Of a DNA stretch of 14,841 nucleotides, positions 6,218 to 12,142 are shown one piece after another; position 1 is the stretch's first letter, and each line of letters opens with the position of its first letter. The notes beneath the pieces are model-generated. The model was not told where the DNA came from, made no database searches, and saw only the letters and a program-made list of their open reading frames with translations. This DNA is from Pelagibacterales bacterium SAG-MED38 (GTDB lineage Bacteria > Pseudomonadota > Alphaproteobacteria > Pelagibacterales > Pelagibacteraceae), in assembly GCA_014653585.1 (NCBI GenBank), contig JACWEH010000016.1:1-14841 (forward strand), read 5' to 3'. Made by a program: the position numbers and the translations under genes.

Positions 6218-8002
6218 ATGACTAAAATGACAACTGAGGAAGCTTTTGTAAAAGTTCTACAAATGCATGGCATTGAACATGCCTTTGGAATTATTGGATC
6301 AGCCTTTATGCCAATCTCAGATATTTTCCCAGATGCAGGAATAACTTTTTGGGATGTTGCACATGAAACAAATGGTGGATTAATTGCAGACGGCTATACT
6401 AGATCCACTGGAAAAATGTCTATGGTCATTGCACAAAATGGACCTGGTATTACTGGTTTGGTAACACCAATTAAAACAGCTTACTGGAACCACACTCCAT
6501 TATTATTGGTTACACCACAAGCTGCAAATAAAACTATGGGTCAAGGTGGCTTTCAAGAAGTTGAACAAATGAATTTATTTAAAGACATGGTTTGTTATCA
6601 AGAGGAAGTAAGAGATCCATCAAGAATGGCAGAAGTTCTAAACAGAGTAATTGAAAAAGCTATTAGAGGGTCAGCACCAGCTCAAATAAACGTTCCTAGA
6701 GATTATTGGACACAGGTTATTGATATTGAACTTCCACCGATTGTAAGATTAGAAAGACAAGGTGGTGGTGCAGATGCAATTGCAAAAGCTGCTAATCTTT
6801 TATCAAAAGCAAAATTTCCAGTTATTTTATCAGGCGCTGGTGTTGTTATCGGTGGTGCCATTGAAGAAACTAAAAAGCTTGCTGAGAAATTAGACTCACC
6901 AGTTTGTTCTGGTTATCAGCATAATGATAGTTTTCCAGGTAGTCATCCTCTAGCAGTCGGACCTTTAGGATATAATGGATCAAAAGCTGCGATGGAATTA
7001 ATTTCTAAAGCAGATGTAGTTTTAGCTTTAGGCACAAGGTTAAATCCTTTTTCAACTTTACCAGGTTATGGAATTGATTATTGGCCAAAGAATGCAAATA
7101 TTATTCAAGTTGATATCAATCCAGATAGAATTGGTTTAACCAAAAAAGTTACTGTAGGAATAAGTGGCGATGCAAAATTAGTTGCTCAACAAATTTTTGA
7201 TAAACTAGCTTCTAATGCAGGAGATACAGATAGACAAAAAAGGAAGGATTTAATTCATCAAACGAAATCTGCATGGTTGCAAAAATTATCTGGTTTAGAT
7301 CATGAAGAAGATGATGAGGGCACTGTTTGGAATAAAGAGGCTAGAGAAAGAGATAAAGATAGAATGTCACCAAGACAGGCGTGGAGAGCCATACAAGCTG
7401 GAATGCCAGAAGATGTTATAATCTCAAGTGATATTGGAAATAATTGTGCTATTGGAAATGCCTACCCAACTTTTGAGAAACCAAGAAAATACCTAGCTCC
7501 TGGTTTATTTGGACCTTGTGGTTATGGTTTTCCGTCAATCTTAGGTGCTAAAATTGGTTGTCCAGATACACCAGTAATAGGTTTTGCGGGAGATGGCGCA
7601 TTTGGAATTAGTATGAATGAGATGAGTTCCTGTGCAAGAGAAGAGTGGCCTGCGATTACTATGGTTATCTTTAGAAATTACCAATGGGGAGCAGAAAAAA
7701 GAAATACCACACTTTGGTTTGATAATAATTTTATTGGAACTGAGTTAGACCCTGAGTTAAGTTATGCAAAAGTAGCAGATGCATGTGGTTTAAAAGGTGT
7801 AACAGTAAAAACAATGGATGAAACCACTACGGCTATCAAACAATCCTGCGAAGATCAAAAAAAGGGAATTACAACTTTTATAGAAGTTATATTAAATCAA
7901 GAATTAGGTGAACCATTTAGAAGAGATGCAATGAAAAAACCAGTGAGAGTTGCTGGTATAAAAAAAGAGGATATGAAAAAGCAACCTTCTTTAACTTCTT
8001 AA
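6218..8002 (+). CDS. xsc: Sulfoacetaldehyde acetyltransferase Xsc
   Basis: This thiamine-diphosphate enzyme of the cytoplasm converts sulfoacetaldehyde plus phosphate to acetyl phosphate plus sulfite. It is the central step in breakdown of taurine, isethionate and sulfoacetate. The 594-residue length is normal for Xsc. Near the N-terminus TTEEAFVKVLQMHGIEHAFG and FWDVAHETNGG carry the catalytic glutamate (E50). Then come IAQNGPGITGLVTPIKTAYW and TPQAANKTMGQGGFQEVEQM, both highly characteristic of Xsc. The ThDP/Mg motif runs from GDG (458-460) to Asn487 in FRNYQWGAEKRNTT. The start has a fair ribosome binding site (AAAAAGG). No pta (phosphate acetyltransferase) gene lies in the window. A hairpin follows the stop at 8016-8041. 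Other acetolactate synthase-like enzymes are excluded by the Xsc-specific N-terminal half. Clustering with suyAB, exporters and apr genes supports sulfonate catabolism. Confidence 0.96.
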   Translation: MTKMTTEEAFVKVLQMHGIEHAFGIIGSAFMPISDIFPDAGITFWDVAHETNGGLIADGYTRSTGKMSMVIAQNGPGITGLVTPIKTAYWNHTPLLLVTPQAANKTMGQGGFQEVEQMNLFKDMVCYQEEVRDPSRMAEVLNRVIEKAIRGSAPAQINVPRDYWTQVIDIELPPIVRLERQGGGADAIAKAANLLSKAKFPVILSGAGVVIGGAIEETKKLAEKLDSPVCSGYQHNDSFPGSHPLAVGPLGYNGSKAAMELISKADVVLALGTRLNPFSTLPGYGIDYWPKNANIIQVDINPDRIGLTKKVTVGISGDAKLVAQQIFDKLASNAGDTDRQKRKDLIHQTKSAWLQKLSGLDHEEDDEGTVWNKEARERDKDRMSPRQAWRAIQAGMPEDVIISSDIGNNCAIGNAYPTFEKPRKYLAPGLFGPCGYGFPSILGAKIGCPDTPVIGFAGDGAFGISMNEMSSCAREEWPAITMVIFRNYQWGAEKRNTTLWFDNNFIGTELDPELSYAKVADACGLKGVTVKTMDETTTAIKQSCEDQKKGITTFIEVILNQELGEPFRRDAMKKPVRVAGIKKEDMKKQPSLTS

Positions 8003-8007
8003 ATTAA

Positions 8008-8030
8008 ATTTTAGGAAGGGGCGTTCTGTT
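8008..8030 (+). repeat. Partial copy (left arm) of the intergenic direct repeat
   Basis: These 23 bases match 8538-8560 with one mismatch (G8015 against A8545), ending in the shared GGGGCGTTCTGTT. After that the copies diverge, and this one lacks the GCCAGGTGCCCC right arm. Confidence 0.7.
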
Positions 8031-8041
8031 TCTCGTCCCTT
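8016..8041 (+). terminator. Possible xsc terminator hairpin, made from a partial repeat copy
   Basis: AAGGGGCG (8016-8023) pairs with CGTCCCTT (8034-8041) as eight base pairs, one of them a G-T wobble, around a 10-base loop. It lies 13 bases after the xsc stop. The downstream sequence is AT-rich (GATTAATAATATAC) but has no clean T-run, so factor-independent termination is uncertain. The left arm and part of the loop coincide with the repeat also found at 8538-8560. Confidence 0.45.
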
Positions 8042-8143
8042 GATTAATAATATACAGAATACAACACTTTTTCAAAAACTTCGTGTAAACTTCGTGCTGT
8101 TCCTAATTTGATATTTGAGTTGGATTAACGGTTTCCGTTGGTT
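8042..8143. other. Non-coding stretch with a tandem 10-mer and a small hairpin
   Basis: I see no credible ORF here. AAACTTCGTG occurs at 8076-8085 and again at 8087-8096 (11-base period). AACGG-TTT-CCGTT (8127-8139) can form a five-pair hairpin immediately before repeat copy 2. No tRNA fold or recognised riboswitch was found. Confidence 0.5.
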
Positions 8144-8170
8144 AAGGAGCGTTCTGTTGCCAGGTGCCCC
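8144..8170 (+). repeat. 27-base intergenic direct repeat, copy 2
   Basis: It matches 8546-8572 over 27 bases with one mismatch (A8148 against G8550). The shared core includes GCGTTCTGTTGCCAGGTGC and ends in CCC. It is GC-rich against a strongly AT-rich background. The 402-bp offset between copies spans a small ORF. Confidence 0.85.
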
Positions 8171-8182
8171 GAACTTTGTAAC

Positions 8183-8198
8183 ATTATTCGCGAATAAT
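8183..8198. promoter_or_regulatory. 16-bp perfect palindrome upstream of the glycine-zipper ORF
   Basis: ATTATTCGCGAATAAT is its own reverse complement. It lies 50 bases upstream of the preferred start at 8249 and between repeat copy 2 and the TGTGCCA pair. Such symmetry suits a dimeric repressor operator or a recombination core site, but no binding protein can be named. Confidence 0.5.
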
Positions 8199-8230
8199 TT
8201 GAATTGAAAACTGTAGAATTTAATACACAG

Positions 8231-8248
8231 TGTGCCAATATTGTGCCA
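8231..8248 (+). repeat. Paired TGTGCCA motif, left of the small ORF
   Basis: TGTGCCA at 8231-8237 and 8242-8248 are 11 bp apart (TGTGCCAATATTGTGCCA). The second copy abuts the ATG at 8249 and occupies the place where a ribosome binding site would be expected. Confidence 0.75.
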
Positions 8249-8482
8249 ATGAAAAAAAAAAAGATCAAAGATTTAGAGAAAGAAATAGAGAAAATAAAAT
8301 ATATAAATAAATCAAAAGATATTGAGCATAAAAAAAATTCTAATATGGGTTGGTTTGCTGCTATAGGAGGAGCAATAGGTTTTTTTATAGGAGCAGCTGG
8401 TGGTCCAGGTGCGATGTTATTTACGGGTATTGTTGGTGCATCGGTTGGAGCTTTATTTGCAGATCAATTTTATAATAAATAA
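8249..8482 (+). CDS. Small glycine-zipper membrane protein inside a repeat-bracketed segment
   Basis: This 77-residue protein is counted from the ATG at 8249; the same frame can start 15 codons earlier at 8204. It begins MKKKKIKDLEKEIEKIKYIN, a highly charged, coiled-coil-prone stretch to about residue 30. The hydrophobic glycine-rich half from about residue 34 follows: GWFAAIGGAIGFFIGAAGG and GIVGASVGALFADQF. The regular small-residue spacing (GxxxG-like) is a glycine zipper, seen in membrane-packing peptides, in some phage and toxin peptides, and in ordinary small membrane proteins. I prefer the 8249 start because the extra 15 residues are coded by the repeat pair and do not resemble a normal N-terminus. 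Neither start has a ribosome binding site. It is bracketed by paired TGTGCCA motifs and, further out, by the 27-base repeats. I do not recognise a family; function is unknown. Confidence 0.55.
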   Translation: MKKKKIKDLEKEIEKIKYINKSKDIEHKKNSNMGWFAAIGGAIGFFIGAAGGPGAMLFTGIVGASVGALFADQFYNK

Positions 8483-8483
8483 T

Positions 8484-8501
8484 TGTGCCAGCAGCGTGCC
8501 A
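8484..8501 (+). repeat. Paired TGTGCCA/CGTGCCA motif, right of the small ORF
   Basis: TGTGCCA at 8484-8490 and CGTGCCA at 8495-8501 keep the same 11-bp spacing as the left pair. They begin one base after the stop codon of the small ORF (TAA at 8480-8482). A further single TGTGCCA lies at 8666-8672. Confidence 0.75.
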
Positions 8502-8537
8502 AAGATAAATTTAACAGAATAAAATTAAGAAAATATT

Positions 8538-8572
8538 ATTTTAGAAAGGGGCGTTCTGTTGCCAGGTGCCCC
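8538..8572 (+). repeat. Intergenic repeat, copy 3 (complete: both arms)
   Basis: The left 23 bases match copy 1 (8008-8030) with one mismatch, and the last 27 bases (8546-8572) match copy 2 with one mismatch. GGGGC (8548-8552) can pair with GCCCC (8568-8572) around a 15-base loop, so the unit may fold as RNA or cruciform DNA. Confidence 0.8.
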
Positions 8573-8587
8573 ATACCCCCAGTGAAC

Positions 8588-8779
8588 TTAAATAACTTTA
8601 GACCGACTTCTTATGTGTCCCAGGACTTTTCCACTATTTTTTCCTGTCTTAACCAAATAACCACTTGTGCCATTGTCGTTGGCATTTACGGTTTTTGTAT
8701 TTCGAAACATAAGTTGATTTAGCCTTGCATTTTTTGAGCCTCGGCTAAACAAACTTAGTATTCTGTGCATTCTTTTCAT
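8588..8779 (-). CDS. Small basic hypothetical protein with a strong ribosome binding site
   Basis: This is a 63-residue ORF starting MKRMHRILSLFSRGSKNARL and ending HIRSRSKVI. It is rich in Lys, Arg and Asn with almost no acidic residues, and has no membrane segment. The strongest support is a good Shine-Dalgarno, AAGGAGAG, three bases before the ATG at 8779, which is unusual in this window. The protein looks like a nucleic-acid-binding or ribosome-associated peptide by charge alone; I recognise no family. It lies on the same strand as the gene run to its right but is separated from the 40-residue ORF by 121 bases holding two small hairpins, so it may have its own promoter. It contains one TGTGCCA motif of the neighbouring repeat region in antisense. 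A non-coding origin cannot be excluded. Confidence 0.5.
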   Translation of the reverse strand: MKRMHRILSLFSRGSKNARLNQLMFRNTKTVNANDNGTSGYLVKTGKNSGKVLGHIRSRSKVI

Positions 8780-8816
8780 ACACTCTCCTTGTTAGTTTTC
8801 CAAAACTCGCTTTTAA

Positions 8817-8856
8817 CCGATGCGATATCGGCCTCTTTTTCACCATGAGATATGGT
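8817..8856. promoter_or_regulatory. Two consecutive small hairpins in the leader of the 63-residue ORF
   Basis: CCGAT-GCGAT-ATCGG (8817-8831) and ACCAT-GAGAT-ATGGT (8842-8856) each form a five-pair stem with a five-base loop, ten bases apart. On the minus strand they fall 38-77 bases upstream of the 63-residue ORF. They could be a leader structure or mark the end of the upstream transcript; neither has a T-run on the minus strand. Confidence 0.35.
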
Positions 8857-8900
8857 TTAAAGAATCTACTTCAAAAATAAATGTTAAGCAATCGATTTTG

Positions 8901-9023
8901 TTATAAATCTAAATTAGGTCTATTATCTTTATTATTATATCTATCAATTTCTTTTTGAGTAACAGGTCTGAACAATACCCATACAATAACAACCACCAAA
9001 ACCAAAAGTATAAATGTTTTCAC
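8901..9023 (-). CDS. 40-residue single-pass membrane peptide (GTG start)
   Basis: An ORF from GTG at 9023 to TAA at 8903-8901 begins three bases after the stop of the hydratase-like gene, consistent with translational coupling. The peptide is one hydrophobic helix at the very N-terminus (KTFILLVLVVVIVWVLF) followed by a polar tail RPVTQKEIDRYNNKDNRPNL. It has no ATG alternative. The layout is that of a small anchored membrane peptide. I do not recognise it; coding status rests on the tight spacing and the clean hydrophobic/polar division. Confidence 0.5.
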   Translation of the reverse strand: MKTFILLVLVVVIVWVLFRPVTQKEIDRYNNKDNRPNLDL

Positions 9024-9026
9024 TTC

Positions 9027-9797
9027 TTATCTAATTATAGCTTTTACAGATCCTAATTTATCTATTTTGCCTGAGTAAAGACCTTTGCCAATTGGAACAA
9101 CGCCTACAGTAGATCCGGTAAATACATAAAAATTTTTATTCAAATTTAATTTATCTTTTTTAATTTTATTCAATACAAATCTTAATGAGTTCAATGGATT
9201 AATAAAAACTGCACTGGTATTGCCGTCTATGTTTTGTTTGGTTTTTTTGTTCGAAATATTAGTTTTTAAATTTCCAATATTAATTCTTTTGTATTTTTTC
9301 TTTTGACCAATCAGAAATTTAACATTAGCTCCAAAATCACTACTTAGATCTCCAAATGAGGTAATTCCTTTTTTTCTCTGTCTATAACCTACAATCTCAA
9401 TACAAGGGGCCATATGAGATATAAATTTTGATATATTTTTCATTGTAACCACTCCTTTAGAATTAAAAAAAGACTTTTTGATTAAATAACAAACCTCCAA
9501 TTCAATTCCAAAAGTGGTTTTACTAATCTTTACAATTCTACCGCTTTTTAAAAAATTATCTTTATAAACTGATGCGTAAAATGGTTCTTTTTCTTTTAAT
9601 TTTTTCATCACTGGAATTCCGGTTCCTCCAGCTTTGTAACCTATAATTGGTTTTTTAACTTTACTCTCACAGAGCATTCTAAATTTATTTGCCTCAGTAA
9701 GTTTTTTTGTAAATTTTCTAGGTAATGGTGCAATAATCTTGTTCTTAAGAAAAGCTTTAACCAATTTATTAGAAGTTTTTTCTATTAGTGTACTCAT
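9027..9797 (-). CDS. 2-keto-4-pentenoate hydratase / fumarylacetoacetate hydrolase-family protein
   Basis: A soluble enzyme of 256 residues from the ATG at 9797; a TTG three codons earlier (9806) is a less likely start. It resembles MhpD-type hydratases, which add water to 2-hydroxypenta-2,4-dienoates or related keto acids in aromatic breakdown and use a divalent metal. Visible signatures are IIGYKAGGTGIPVMKKL (residues 51-67), EPFYASVYKDNFL, the metal-binding Glu-x-Glu in FGIELEVCYLI (E99 and E101) with a third acidic ligand at E134 (APCIEIVG), and FTGSTVGVVPIGKG near the C-terminus. The protein is unusually lysine-rich, in keeping with the AT-rich genome. No other aromatic-degradation gene is nearby, so the true substrate is open; related folds include decarboxylases and isomerases. 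Confidence 0.78.
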   Translation of the reverse strand: MSTLIEKTSNKLVKAFLKNKIIAPLPRKFTKKLTEANKFRMLCESKVKKPIIGYKAGGTGIPVMKKLKEKEPFYASVYKDNFLKSGRIVKISKTTFGIELEVCYLIKKSFFNSKGVVTMKNISKFISHMAPCIEIVGYRQRKKGITSFGDLSSDFGANVKFLIGQKKKYKRINIGNLKTNISNKKTKQNIDGNTSAVFINPLNSLRFVLNKIKKDKLNLNKNFYVFTGSTVGVVPIGKGLYSGKIDKLGSVKAIIR

Positions 9798-9829
9798 ATT
9801 ATCCAATTTAATTTTTTATAAACTATATT

Positions 9830-9976
9830 TTATGATCCAAAGTTTATCAAACCAAAACCAGCAATAATGAAAACTATTAACCAAATTAAACCTTTTATCA
9901 AAAAAAAAGCAAATCCCCCAACCAGAATATGTTTACCCCACTTATTTTTTGATAATAAATTTTTGAGTTTAGTCAT
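9830..9976 (-). CDS. 48-residue membrane peptide between the M23 peptidase and hydratase genes
   Basis: An ORF from ATG at 9976 to TAA at 9832-9830. The peptide begins MTKLKNLLSKNKWGKHILVG, a basic amphipathic stretch, followed by one long hydrophobic helix or helical hairpin (GFAFFLIKGLIWLIVFIIAG), and ends FGLINFGS. It lies 17 bases after the M23 peptidase stop and 32 bases before the hydratase start, on the same strand. Its size, spacing and basic-then-hydrophobic design support a real small membrane protein. I do not recognise a family. Confidence 0.6.
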   Translation of the reverse strand: MTKLKNLLSKNKWGKHILVGGFAFFLIKGLIWLIVFIIAGFGLINFGS

Positions 9977-9993
9977 AATTTTAGTAAACTTCG

Positions 9994-10797
9994 TTAATTT
10001 AATAACGACATTGGATCTAGCCTAGTTTGAAACCAATTTACTCTAAAATCTAAGTGTGGACCAGTTGATCTACCAGTAGATCCAACTGTTCCTATGATAT
10101 CTCCTTGATTAATTTGATCACCAACAGAAACCATCACACTTTCAAGATGTGAGTAAATTGTAGAAATTCCATGTCCGTGATCCATTATAATTGTACCACC
10201 AGTATAATAAAGATCATCTTCTGCCATTGTTACAACACCAGATGCTGATGACTTAATCATTGTTCCTTTTTTCGCAGCAATATCAATTCCATAGTGCGGC
10301 CACTTTGGTTTACCATTTAAAATTCTCTGGCTTCCATAAACTCCACTTATTATCCCTTCAACAGGCATAATGAATTGATTTTTAAAAAAGGGTAAATCAG
10401 AATTTATTGCTCTTGCTTTTCCAATTCTATTATTTTCCTCTTTAATTCTTTTATAAACTGACTCAGGGGGTGTAACTTTGCTTTCCTCTAATCCATCAAT
10501 CCTTTGAATATTGTATTTTCTTTTAAGAACTTTTTTTATAACTTTTTTACTTTTTCCATTACTAATTTTAGTAATCGTTAAATCAAATTTTCTGTCACGA
10601 TCAATCCCAAAAACAAAATAACCATCATCTGAAACTTTAACTTTTTTTTTATCTATCATTATTTGAGAAGATGGATCAGTTATTCCTACAATATAATGAC
10701 CTTGTAAAAATTTTCCCTTAAATTCGATTGCAATTAAATTTGTTGGAAAAAAAATAATTATTAAAAAAAATAATCTAGTTATTATCTTGCTGTCCAT
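9994..10797 (-). CDS. M23-family (LytM-like) peptidase, exported
   Basis: This 267-residue envelope protein has an N-terminal signal peptide (MDSKIITRLFFLIIIFFPTN, cleavage probably near residue 24) and a beta-rich middle domain (about 25-100). The C-terminal M23 domain runs from about residue 143. M23 enzymes cut peptidoglycan peptide cross-links in the periplasm or regulate amidases. HxxxD is present (H168, D172 in PHYGIDIA), as are HGHG and SHL (H217). The last motif reads GPHLDFRVNWF (H248, D250) where the classical family has HxH, so the last zinc-ligand histidine is replaced by Asp. The tail NWFQTRLDPMSLL is that of a recognisable proteobacterial subgroup with the same change, so this is probably not a mutation. 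The start overlaps the SDR gene by 16 bases. Confidence 0.88.
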   Translation of the reverse strand: MDSKIITRLFFLIIIFFPTNLIAIEFKGKFLQGHYIVGITDPSSQIMIDKKKVKVSDDGYFVFGIDRDRKFDLTITKISNGKSKKVIKKVLKRKYNIQRIDGLEESKVTPPESVYKRIKEENNRIGKARAINSDLPFFKNQFIMPVEGIISGVYGSQRILNGKPKWPHYGIDIAAKKGTMIKSSASGVVTMAEDDLYYTGGTIIMDHGHGISTIYSHLESVMVSVGDQINQGDIIGTVGSTGRSTGPHLDFRVNWFQTRLDPMSLLN

Positions 10798-11552
10798 CCG
10801 CCATCAACTAATAAAGAAGTCCCAGTGATCATTGATGCTGCATCAGAGGCAAGAAATACAGCTGCACTTGCTACATCTGATAGTTCAGCAAATTTGCCTA
10901 AAGGAATATTTCCTAGAACCTCTTTTTTAAATTTTTTACTTTTTAAAAACTTACGTGTCATAGGAGTTACAACAAATGTTGGACATACAGTATTCACTCT
11001 AATGTTATATTTAGCAAGGTCAATTGACATTCCTTTTGTCAGACCTTCCAAACCAAATTTAGTCATGTTGTAAACACTTCTTATAGGACCTCCAACGTGA
11101 CCCATTTGGGACGACATATTAACAATAACACCACCTATTTCTTTTCTATTTCCAGACTTTATCATTTTAATCGCACATAATTGAGCTAGATTGAAAGTTG
11201 CCATTGTATTTATCTTCACCATATATTCCATATTTTTAGTTTTAACTTTTGTGAAGTGTTCTGGAATATTATTACCCGCGTTATTGATTAGAATATCTAT
11301 TTTCGATTGTCTGTTTATAATACCCTTAATCTCGTTGTAATTTGTAATATCACAAACATAAGATTTACATTTGCCCTTAATTTTCCTAATCTTTTTTGAA
11401 ACCTCGTCTAAATCTTTTTTAGTTCTACTTATTATAATCAAGTTTGCACCAGCTTCAGCAAGTGCAATAGCACAAGCTCTACCAATTCCTTTACCAGCTC
11501 CTGTTACGACAGCAGTTTTGTTTTTTAAATTATAGTTTTTTAAGAACATCAT
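10782..11552 (-). CDS. Short-chain dehydrogenase/reductase (SDR), classical type
   Basis: A soluble NAD(P)-dependent oxidoreductase of 256 residues, normal for classical SDRs. The cofactor loop is VTGAGKGIG (residues 16-24), followed by the structural NNAG (90-93), catalytic Asn114, Ser147/148 (NMSSQMG), Tyr161 and Lys165 (YNMTKFG), and the C-terminal SLLVDGGW. Arg43 after the second strand (IISRTKK) suggests NADP, but this is not decisive. Substrate cannot be told. FabG-like, gluconate or sugar-alcohol dehydrogenases look alike, and given the sulfonate genes nearby a hydroxysulfonate such as dihydroxypropanesulfonate is worth considering. The first ATG overlaps the TerC stop (ATGA, 4 bases), and the 3' end overlaps the M23 gene by 16 bases, indicating one transcript. 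Confidence 0.88.
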   Translation of the reverse strand: MMFLKNYNLKNKTAVVTGAGKGIGRACAIALAEAGANLIIISRTKKDLDEVSKKIRKIKGKCKSYVCDITNYNEIKGIINRQSKIDILINNAGNNIPEHFTKVKTKNMEYMVKINTMATFNLAQLCAIKMIKSGNRKEIGGVIVNMSSQMGHVGGPIRSVYNMTKFGLEGLTKGMSIDLAKYNIRVNTVCPTFVVTPMTRKFLKSKKFKKEVLGNIPLGKFAELSDVASAAVFLASDAASMITGTSLLVDGGWTAR

Positions 11553-12142
11553 AGAAATAATATTTTAATATCCGTATAAATCAATTCAATAGCAACGATT
11601 AAAATAGCTATTAAACCTGCCCAAGCTATCCACTTATATTTTTTAATCCAATTAGAAATTAAAGTTGCTGCAGTTGCCATTAATATAATTGATAAAACAA
11701 GACCAAAGATTAATAAATAATAATGATCTCCAGCTGCTCCAGCCACACCTAAAACATTATCTAAACTCATAGTAAAATCAGCTAATAAAATCGTCCAAAT
11801 AGCCTTTATGAAACTTGAGTTATCAACTTTAATATCACTTTCGTTCTCAAAGCCTTTTATGACATCCACATAAAGTTTATAAACTATGTACAATAAAAGT
11901 AGACCTCCAATTAATCTCAAACCTGTAATTTGTAATAAATACGCAGTCAAAAGAGTTAAGATAATCCTTAAGACAACAGCTCCACCTATCCCCCAAAAGA
12001 TAATTTTTTTTCTCTGTTCTAATGGAAATTTTGATGCAACCATACCAATTATAATTGCATTATCCCCTGCTAAAACTAGATCAATTAGGATGATTTGTGT
12101 TAAAATTGCGATTTGTTCTGGAGTAATAAGATCAGTGAACAT
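11549..12142 (-). CDS. TerC/YjbE-family integral membrane protein
   Basis: A polytopic membrane protein of 197 residues with about six or seven hydrophobic segments, belonging to the TerC superfamily of putative metal-ion (often manganese) exporters. The paired acidic motifs in membrane segments are visible: IDLVLAGDNAIIIGM (about residues 20-34) and LADFTMSLDNVLGVAGAAGD (about 118-137). I place the start at the ATG at 12142, which overlaps the upstream GMC stop as TGATG and has GAGAGG just before it. A TTG one codon earlier is less likely. It lies within a tight gene run, so it is co-transcribed with a GMC oxidoreductase and an SDR, but no functional link is evident. The length fits the short YjbE-like branch. 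Confidence 0.85.
   Translation of the reverse strand: MFTDLITPEQIAILTQIILIDLVLAGDNAIIIGMVASKFPLEQRKKIIFWGIGGAVVLRIILTLLTAYLLQITGLRLIGGLLLLYIVYKLYVDVIKGFENESDIKVDNSSFIKAIWTILLADFTMSLDNVLGVAGAAGDHYYLLIFGLVLSIILMATAATLISNWIKKYKWIAWAGLIAILIVAIELIYTDIKILFL

Noticed and set aside
8204..8248. Upstream start (8204) for the glycine-zipper protein
   Set aside because: The extra 15 residues are encoded largely by the TGTGCCA pair and lack a ribosome binding site; the ATG at 8249 begins a natural lysine-rich N-terminus. Not fully excluded.
8042..8250. tRNA, tmRNA or known riboswitch in the gap after xsc
   Set aside because: No cloverleaf, CCA end or recognisable aptamer core could be drawn; only short hairpins and repeats are visible.
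8008..8572. CRISPR array
   Set aside because: Only two full repeats 402 bp apart plus a partial one; spacing is irregular, an ORF lies between them, and no cas gene is present.
8483..8722. Plus-strand frame of 79 codons after the glycine-zipper ORF
   Set aside because: It starts at TTG inside the TGTGCCA pair, reads through the 27-base repeat, has odd Cys/Pro-rich composition and opposes the better-supported minus-strand 63-residue ORF.
10825..11073. Plus-strand 82-codon frame inside the SDR gene
   Set aside because: Antisense shadow of a clearly conserved SDR.
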